This document shows, in pieces, positions 56,679 through 64,000 of a DNA stretch of 64,000 nucleotides. Source of the stretch: Naematelia aurantialba. Taxonomy: Eukaryota > Basidiomycota > Tremellomycetes > Tremellales > Naemateliaceae. The translations under genes were made by a program, and so were the position numbers. The DNA lies in the NCBI GenBank assembly GCA_021527695.1, contig JAKFAO010000003.1, positions 1-64,000 of the forward strand, given 5' to 3'. Every line of letters begins with the position of its first letter. The first letter of the stretch is position 1. Below the pieces are notes generated by a model that saw only the letters and a list, made by a program, of their open reading frames with translations, was not told the origin of the DNA and did no database searches.

Positions 56679-57418
56679 GGTGTCGGTCAGGATCTCCTCA
56701 GGACGGTGCGTTGCAAGCAGACTTACGAAGTAATCCTGCTTGCCAGACTTATGAAGTAGCCGTGCTTGCCAGGAAAGGATTGGGCAAATAGCCAGCAAGA
56801 CATGCAGCTCAGACGCGTTCTGCAAAGCTCAAAGGCAGCCTTCCCAATTCCCACGTCACGAATCCTCCCGGTCGATCACTGTCTTGCCCAGCAGGCAGCT
56901 TGCAGCTCTAAACGGGACTTCGCAGCACGTCATTGGTCGCACACATAACTCAGACTAATGAGATGGCTCGGTACACCCCAATACGCAAAGCCTGGAGGAC
57001 TTCTGGCCGGCGGAACTGAAAGGAGAGGTGTAACGTAGACAGACGCAGCCAAAACTGCGAGTTGGCAGAGCAAACGTCTCAATGATCAGACCCGGTAGAC
57101 AACGACCGCGGACTGAAAGTCACATGTCGTCGGGCTCCACAATTCCCGAGTAAGTGCCTTGCTATTTGGACGAGGGGATGGACAGCGTACGGTGCTGGCG
57201 TAGTTTCAATAGGTCTGAATCACGTCACCCAACCGAGTGGCGAACGACCGTGCTCCCCACGGAATGGTGAGTGGCGCAAACGTTTTGCACAGGCGGAAAA
57301 TGCTTTGGCAGGTTTGTTTTGAGGAGAGGAAGAGTTGGCCGAGATGACCAGTACGTTGAATACATGCATGGCTATCCAGAAAGATCCTTACGCAAAGGCG
57401 AGATCTTCTGTATGGTAT
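56679..57418. other. Intergenic region
   Basis: A 740-base gap upstream of the unrecognised gene and downstream of the MCT-like gene. A direct repeat of about 14 bases (TTACGAAGTAATCC / TTATGAAGTAGCC) near 56725-56760 is weak. No gene supported. Confidence 0.45.
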
Positions 57419-59663
57419 TCATTCGAACACTAGTCCAGTTGCTCCGCCGCCCAGAATAGCCAGTCCCGTATAGATCAGAAGGATTCCCTAGACGCAATCT
57501 CAGCACTACTGTTCGTCCAATCGCCAGTGGTTGTAGCCAAATGCTCACGTAATTCTTGAATCCATATGCTCCCGCTGTTCCACGCAACACATCGACTTTG
57601 AGCAGAGCGTCCGATATGGGACCTACCGCCTTGGTTAGCGACTCGCCTTGCACTCTCCCTCTGGAACGATCGCCATCGAGTACGTGCCGACTAGAGCAGA
57701 GCTTACCAGATGTAATGTTTCCAACACCTCTAAAGAAGGTGAAGATGGAGAAGACCAATGCCGGACTATTGGGATCATCACCTGGAAATATCAGCCCAAG
57801 CCTTCCTCGATCGGCGCTGCATGGCCATGCATACAGCCCGGAAGAGAGCATGGGGGAAGTGACTCACCACAGATATCCACAATCATATTCGGCCACAAGG
57901 TCGAGAAACTCAATGCAAAGGCACCGAAACTGAGCACAAAAGCGACAAGCAGACCGACGTTGGTGCCAAACCCCCAGAGGACAAGACACGATAGGGAGCT
58001 CCCTACGCAGGATAGGAGGATGATAAATCGCAGTGGGAAGCGATCAGACAGGTAGCCCAGGAGAGCATTGCCCGGTATCGACGCAGCTGGGAATGATGGG
58101 TATGTCAGGTAAAAGAAGGAATGCGAGCAAGGAATAGATATTTTGGGGCCGAAATTTGGCGGACAGCAACGATCAAACAAGAACGGTTAGTGATTGTAAG
58201 TAGTTAGGCAGTGGAAACCTCACCATTCATGATGGCAATGAGGCCGACGCCACTTGGGCGTCTGACATTGATATCATTGGCAAAAGCTGCTTCTGTCAGT
58301 CAATCTTTCAGCTCTCTCCCCCGTCACATCTGCCCCACGGTATACACCTCTGAATCACCCATGCTTCGTCTCTCCCAGTCTGACATCTGTTCTACAACAC
58401 TTGAACTCACATGGGAGCCAAAGACTTGGGACAAAGTTGCCGAGGCTGGTGAACAAAATGGTCGCCAACCCCGCATAGAGGGTACGTTTTCGCAGGAAGC
58501 TCCACTCTATCCGAGTTCGCCTATGTCCCCCTCCTTCAGTGTTTGTCAGCCCAGCCTTTCTCGACAGGCAACCCGCGTGCTGCTCACCCTCGAACCTGGT
58601 GAGCGGTATTCGTCGCTTGATAGGTATCATCGCTATGCAGCCAATAACGCCGTACCCGATACCGAGAGAGATCATGGCGGCCTTGTAGCCGAATCGGCCC
58701 AACAGTGACGAGACGATGAATGGGAAGATGGTACCGCCAAAGCCGGTGCCCGCGAATAATACGCCGGACGCTAGACCTCGCCGAGTCTGGAACCATTCGA
58801 ACAGGAGCGTTGCACAGGGCAGATAGTAGGCTGTCACGGATCAGTAAGAAGATGTAGCCACTGATCGCCAACAAGCCGGCAACGCCGACAATCATTTTGA
58901 CTGTAGCAACGGTAGCCGCAAGTACGGCGGCCACAGGACGAGACAGCAAGGAGAGCCGATGAGGGTAAGGATGGGACCTACCAACTGCAAAGGGGTAAAA
59001 AGCACCAATAGTGATGATCAGATGCCAAGGCTGAAACTGTAAACACACCGCGTCCATCACCAGAGCGCACTTACCTGGGTTACAAAGGCACAGCTGATCA
59101 TGGAGACAACAGCGGCGAGGAGGCCCACACCTTGGATTTGCCTCTGCCATTTTGGAAAGGCCGCAAACAGCCTGATACGATGTCTCAGTAAACTCTTCCT
59201 GGTTGTCCCACAAAAGCCCTTGGAACATGGATACTCACGGACCGACGATACCTCCTCCCATGTAAAGCAAACCCGTCTGGAGCGTCGCCGCCAGAGTGAT
59301 CGTGCTCTCTCCGGAGCCTTGGAAGAGTGTTTCGGTCCAATAGACGTGCAAGATCCCGACCGAGAACGGCAACCCCCAAACGAGAGTCTCAATCGTCGTT
59401 GCACCTAGCAAAAATAGCCAGGCGTCTTTGCCCCCATCAACGGGTGGGAGGGCAGATATGACAGGGCCCACTCCAGAACCTGCCTCGGCATCATTGTCGA
59501 CGGTGAGTGTAGAACGTCTAGTAGTCGGGGGCTGTGTGGCTGCGGTTGCGGGATACGACTGTGAGCCCAGGTCCCGCAGGGAGGAATGAGATTTGTGGCC
59601 TGCCACAAACGAAGATGGACGCTGGACGGCTGGAGGCAGCGGTGCCAGTTCTATATTATCCAT
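57419..59663 (-). CDS. MFS transporter, monocarboxylate-transporter-like
   Basis: The second MCT-group transporter of the window. It starts MDNIELAPLPPAVQRPSSF at 59663 with a polar N-terminus of about 70 residues. Membrane segments follow: DAWLFLLGATTIETLVWGLP, LAATLQTGLLYMGGGIVGP, FPKWQRQIQGVGLLAAVVSM, YYLPCATLLFEWFQTRRGLA, GVLFAGTGFGGTIFPFIVSS, YGVIGCIAMIPIKRR and AASIPGNALLGYLSDRFPLR. Its last exon reads GILLIYTGLAILGGGATG and ends LVFE with TGA at 57419-57421. About nine short introns. Helix 4-5 motif R-R-G-L-A-S-G is typical of the group. Substrate unknown. Confidence 0.86.
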
Positions 59664-60157
59664 GACTGTTTCCAGACACCTCCCAATCCGGGTCAGTTAT
59701 ACACAGTCCGAACCTCCACTGGCTCGTTGGTGCCAGGTCTCCTACACAAAGATGACATCAGTCGTTACGCCTCGAAGGGGACAGCGGGTAAACTCCCCCC
59801 CCCCCCCCCCCCCACCCTCTGACGTGGCATTTTTCTCAATTTCCGGGGGAGTTCGCAGTCTCCCGTGTTCCAGTTTAGCCGGAGAAGCCAGAAGTCCCAA
59901 GGGAGCCGGAGGATTCGAGGGGATTCGGAGCTGTCCACCTATTTCTCGTACGTTGGGGGGGATACGATGATGCAAGGAAGACGATGGTGGCTCTTCCCAC
60001 TGTCTCTCTCAAAAGTGCACTTCTGTCACAGTCGTGATCGTCACAGTCGCTAGCTAGCTGGCTAGCCTTGGGCTAGACCTAGGTGGCCTGGACCGAGGTA
60101 GCCTAGGCCGATCCAGCGCAAGAGTCAAGCGGAACTGCCGGCTAGGTCCGTCCCGAT
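59664..60157. promoter_or_regulatory. Divergent upstream region with poly-C and CTAG-rich palindromes
   Basis: Between the MCT-like gene and the arrestin-like gene. It holds a run of 19 C at 59795-59813, a duplicated GTCACAGTCG at about 60025-60049, and a dense set of CTAG and CCTAGG palindromes at 60049-60115 (GCTAGCTAGC, GGCTAGCC, CCTAGG twice). The palindromes end about 45 bases before the arrestin ATG. Confidence 0.5.
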
Positions 60158-60541
60158 ATGCGGCACCTACAGCTACTGCCGACGCGGACGATCGACAGCC
60201 TCAGCATCTCGCTCGAGCTGTTCCAGTCCCCCGTGATTCTCTACAACCCACACGAGGATGATGCTGTCGCTACTCCCGTGCATGTCGGCCTCGCAGTGAC
60301 CGTGACCAGTCCTGGTGCGGCGCCACGGCAGATTGGCGGTATCACCCTCACCCGCAAGGTCTTGCTCAAGCGGCGCATACCAAAGTCTCTGGATTGGGGA
60401 GGATGGGAGGAAATCCAGAGCGAAAACATTCAGATTGTTGGTGAATGTTCCGTCAGGAGACGGCAACGGTCAGTTCTCCTGCCCTTCTTATCCTCCGCTA
60501 CTTATCCTCCCTCCCCTCATGACTTATGTTCCCTCTTTCCC

Positions 60542-60609
<68 letters not shown>

Positions 60610-62288
60610 TCCTTCTTTCTTTCCTTCCTCCTACTTTCTCTTGTCCACTTTCATACTCGAGTGACAGATGACTGCAGAGATAACCGATCATGTGCTGAAC
60701 GAATGCTGTCTAGCTTCGAGTGCTCGGTGTCACTACCCCATGGAATCCCAGAAACACGCAAAACACACTACGATCACGTCATCCATATCCTCTCGGCTGT
60801 GGTGCACGACCTTGCGCCGAGTTACCACACCCCCACTTCGCGTGCACCGATCCGCCCACAGTCTGCCTCATCAGTGCCTAATGCAACACCGACGACTCGA
60901 CCTAGACGGCGGACTGGCGAATCCTCGGCTCCTCTGACCCGTTTACCTGTCGTGCATGAATCACCCACGGCCAGCCTGGATGACGATGAGGATCTCCTCG
61001 CCGAGTTGCTGGAGCGGCACAAGCGGACGCCAGGCATCCTGGCGAGTTGCAAACGCACGTTCGAGGTGGTACATTGCCTGAGCCCTCAGGGCGATGTACC
61101 ATCGCTGGATCACGGCCAGGTCCTCAGACTGTCCGACTCGGGCAAGGTCAATGTACGGGCTTGTAGTGATCTCGTAGGTTGCGACGTCTAGTCATATTGT
61201 TACACAGCTGACCGGTCCAGTTTGTCCTCGGTTCCAGACTAGACATACATCTCGACTTTTACGACTTGACTCCAGACACGACCATTCATGCCGTTTCTGC
61301 CAGCTTGCTCCAAGAGACGGCGACCCCCATTAAAACTGCGCTCCCCGATCTCAACCCCCCACCGCCGACCTCCTCCCCGACCCCAAACGTGACGCGCGCA
61401 TTGAATCCCCCCCGTCGCCAACACCGGCCCGTTATCTCTCGCTTATCCACTCTATGGTCCAGTTTGAAAGACAAGCCACCAATGCCAGCAACATCCATTC
61501 TGGACGAATACCTTTTGCTCACAGAGGGCAAGGATCACATCATTACTGCTGGTGGATTCGGAATCCGTCAGGGTGCGTGCGTTTGGCGTGGATCAGCTGG
61601 ACGGGCGCTCGACGGCACATCGACCGAGCACACTACATATTTGGATGACGCAAAATTAGGTGCAGTGGGTGGCCCGGACATCACGGAGCGGACAACGAGC
61701 ACCTTGCGCTTACACCGTCGATGCCGATTACCATCAGAGGTAAGTGGTGCTAACGCGAGCTCATCTACTCTGGCTCCGGTGTTGGCCAAGGTGTCTCATC
61801 GTATCGAGCTGGATATCATCTACTCCATTTTGGGACAAAATGAGGTCGGCAAGCCCTTGGCGCCAGGTCAGAACGGAGGCGAAGGTGCCATGAGGTTGGC
61901 CAAAGCCATGATCGAGGTCGGCTTGGCGTCTTGTGTAGTCACCTCTTCGACTGTGCAGCCACCCTCTTATTTCTCACCCACGCATAGGGTGCGGCGCCCA
62001 AGCATCGACACGGCCCGGTTTTCACTCGCTTCTTACGACACGATTACCACGATGCACCTGCATCCGTTCGGTGGGGATCTGACGCCGCCGCCGCCACCCT
62101 CCAACCTCGCCGCCTCGCACTCGAGGGCATTCAGAGCGAGCAACGGGCGCGTCATCGGAGGCAAAAAGGTTTTCTATTTGGAAGCAGAGTACGAGCACGC
62201 TTCCAAGGTGCATTGCAAGGACAAGGGGGACTGTGCCTGCAGTCTCATGTGGGATGGCCTTGGGAGGATTACGAGTGGATCGGGATGA
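60158..62288 (+). CDS. Arrestin-domain protein (alpha-arrestin-like)
   Basis: A trafficking adaptor-like protein. It starts MRHLQLLPTRTIDSLSISLE. Exon 1 gives the first strands of an arrestin N domain (LYNPHEDDAVATPVHVGLAV). After a long intron (60468 to about 60711) FECSVSLPHGIPETRKTHY and HVIHILSAVVHDLAP give its typical 'F-x-x-x-L-P ... P-x-T' strand pair. A later exon reads RLDIHLDFYDLTPDTTIHAV and SLLQE, the start of an arrestin C domain. It ends RITSGSG with TGA at 62286-62288. No PPxY ubiquitin-ligase motif was seen in the parts I read. In fungi such proteins control endocytosis of nutrient permeases; several permeases lie in this window, but no link is shown. Confidence 0.7.
60544..60630 (+). 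repeat. (TTTC)n microsatellite inside an intron
   Basis: About 20 TTTC units, slightly broken by TTCC at the 3' side, fill the middle of the first intron of the arrestin-like gene. The repeat makes this intron about 240 bases, several times the usual size here. Its long open frame is only low-complexity Phe-Leu-Ser and is not a protein. Confidence 0.9.
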
Positions 62289-63578
62289 CTGGACGGGTGT
62301 GGCTAGAAACAGGTAGCTTTGGGGAACATGGGGAGATGGAGAGGGATCTAAATTGAGACGATATAGACGGCATTGTAGAGAGAATCTCATGGCGGCATGG
62401 TCAGGAACATAAACAAAATAAACGATGCACCCCCGTATAGACCTAGTTGGGGCATCGCCGATCGAACCGATCAGGGCATGGCGGGATTAACTAGCTCCGA
62501 ACTTTGCGGAGGGGAGGACCAACGGCGGGACGCTCCTACACACATCATTGGGGGCGAAGCCATGCGGTCATGCGGAGGATCGATGCGGGGTAGGCGGGCC
62601 TGTTGGGTTTGGCAATTCCCACTGAGCTTGGGAGTCCCCCAACGCTGGATTTGGGATGCTTTGGTAATCCGGAGAAGTGTGTGAAATGAATGGGATGATG
62701 AAGACCGGGCTGGGAAGGGTAACCTTAGGTGAGGAACAGGACGGGGACGTCGTTTGCCTCGTTGGCGGTATATTGCGGGGGGGGAATGGGGAATGTAGGG
62801 TTAAGCATGCGTTCCGTCATGTGATGCCGCAACGATTTTTTTTGGCTGTGGTCATCTGACGAGACGCAGAACTGGGGGAACAGAGCAAGAGAAGCTTTTG
62901 TTTCGCTTGTCTGTCTTTTTTTTTCCCATTCTGGGTCACCGGTTACTCTATTGATCGAGACCGAGGCAGGCCCCGGGTTCTTCTTCCTGCGTTGCCCCCC
63001 GCCTCTCCCAGCGCAACCTCCCTTCTATCACCCCATCCCTCGAAGCTTTCTTCTCCCTCTCCCCCGCCCGCCTCTCTTTTCCCCTTTCCGCTGAGGAAAC
63101 AGGTATATAACAACAGCAACGCTATGAGCGGGGTCGTCCCTCTTTCCCCAGTTGTCCTTGACGCTGCGGATCCTGCAACGTCTGTTCATCGTCGCCTCTC
63201 GCAGTCTTAGCTACCCAATCGACAGTTGCCCAAGAGTGAGTGGTTTCGGCCAGCGCCTATCAGGATTCCGAGCCCCGCGGGGGGCCACATTTACTTTCCG
63301 CCCGGTCGATCTCTCCCTTCTTTCAGATCTCTCCCTTCTTTCCTTCTTCGTCTCCCTCTCTTTCTCCTTCGTGTCTTTCTCCTCCATGTCTTTCTCCTTA
63401 TATTTCCAGTCTTCTTCTCCATCTGGAACTGTTGTTGCTCCTTCGCCCTGGCCTTTTCAGCCTTCTTCTCCACCATGAGACCCCACGACTCCTTGGCTTT
63501 GTCTCCTCCTCTCTTCGCGGTCTTTCACAGCCACTTGGGGTACTTGGGCACTTGATCCGATGCTAACACTTCACCCCA
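62289..63578. promoter_or_regulatory. Long upstream region of the sugar transporter
   Basis: A 1.29-kb gap. From about 62980 the plus strand is pyrimidine-rich (CTCTCCC and TCTTTCTCC runs), as in long leaders of highly expressed fungal transporter genes. An acceptor-like CCCCAG at 63574-63579 suggests a leader intron or a tiny first exon. No other gene supported. Confidence 0.45.
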
Positions 63579-64000
63579 GTGCCAGGCGGTGCCGTCTTGA
63601 TGCACGCCACGGCCGACCCCAACCGGGTCGAGGCACCCATAACAGCGCGTGCCTACTTTATCTGCGTCTTTGCAAGCTTTGGAGGCATCTTCTTTGGCTA
63701 CGACACGGGATGGATGGGTGGCGTTCTCGGTGAGTGCCCTTTCTCGTCTCCTGTTTCTCCAAATCCTGGATGAACCTTCGAGTCATCGAGCAAACCAACG
63801 CGTCGTGCAAGATAGCTTACTTCCCAGGCATGCCGTACTTCATCACGCTGCACACCGGACTGAACCAAGCCACGACGTCGACCGCCGACTTTGTGATCCC
63901 GGCATGGAAGCAATCGCTCATGACCTCGATCCTCTCGGCAGGAACCTTCTTTGGTGCCCTCATGGCGGGTGATATTGCCGACTTTTTCGGCAGGCGAATT
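63579..64000 (+). CDS. MFS sugar transporter, N-terminal part (cut by window edge)
   Basis: The open frame reads PGGAVLMHATADPNRVEAPI, then TARAYFICVFASFGGIFFGY and DTGWMGGVLG. After a short intron (about 63731-63828) it reads MPYFITLHTG, TADFVIPAWKQSLMTSILSA, GTFFGALMAGDIADFFGRR. F-G-Y-D-T-G and G-x-x-x-A-D-x-x-G-R-R are hallmarks of hexose-type transporters. The true ATG is uncertain: an in-frame ATG lies at 63600, but homologous starts suggest a tiny first exon ahead of the CCCCAG acceptor. The gene continues past base 64000. Confidence 0.85.

Noticed and set aside
60526..61191. Long plus-strand open frame starting with Phe-Leu-Ser repeats
   Set aside because: The first part is translation of the TTTC microsatellite inside an intron; only the part after about 60712 is real exon.
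1..64000. CRISPR arrays, bacterial operons or ribosome binding sites
   Set aside because: The telomere, introns and gene families show a fungal nuclear chromosome; no spaced repeat array was seen.

Overview
The window reads as the end of a chromosome from a basidiomycete yeast of the Tremellales (Cryptococcus/Kwoniella-like). It opens with about 120 bases of C4-5TAA repeats, that is TTAGGGG(G) read inward, the telomere type of that group. Protein genes are broken by many short introns (mostly 35-70 bases, GTGAGT/GTAAGT donors, CTGAC/CTAAC-like branch sites), and genes lie on both strands with short gaps. Gene ends given here come from joining exons by eye, so stops and most ATGs are firm where stated, and individual splice sites are less so.

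Layout: telomere and a palindrome-bearing subtelomere (1-620); a prolyl oligopeptidase (to 3240); a Zn2Cys6 regulator (3802-6113, -) divergent from methylmalonate-semialdehyde dehydrogenase (6337-8423, +), which faces a GABA/beta-alanine transaminase (8662-10563, -). A 5.1-kb tyrosine-recombinase retrotransposon of the Ngaro/DIRS kind, with identical split direct repeats and open gag, RT-RNase H and recombinase frames, occupies 11181-16305. Beyond it are a Dal5/Fen2-type permease divergent from an amidase (16404-21209), a decayed kinase-like gene (21487-23540), an MCT-like transporter divergent from a PhzF-family protein (23726-26716), a Mae1/TDT-type anion transporter (26780-28550), a von Willebrand A protein (29073-31462), a small conserved protein (31866-32428), two tandem Zn2Cys6 regulators (32718-38626), an aldehyde dehydrogenase (38892-40933), a GABA-permease-like APC transporter (41466-44057), a copper amine oxidase (44583-47724), an Atg22-like vacuolar effluxer (48618-50669), a USP25/28-like protein that seems to lack its catalytic cysteine (52656-55472) flanked by two unrecognised, possibly related genes, a second MCT-like transporter (57419-59663), an arrestin-domain protein (60158-62288) and the start of a sugar transporter cut by the window edge.

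The genes make metabolic sense together. A GABA-type permease, copper amine oxidase, aldehyde dehydrogenase, GABA/beta-alanine transaminase and methylmalonate-semialdehyde dehydrogenase could carry amines and polyamines through aminoaldehydes and beta-alanine to acetyl-CoA and free nitrogen. The permease-amidase pair would feed in amides. Three zinc-cluster regulators sit among them. This is an inferred subtelomeric nitrogen-scavenging region, not a proven cluster. The most unusual structures are the retrotransposon, whose gag and RT frames can be joined in phase across one UAG and a predicted intron, and the probable pseudo-deubiquitinase.
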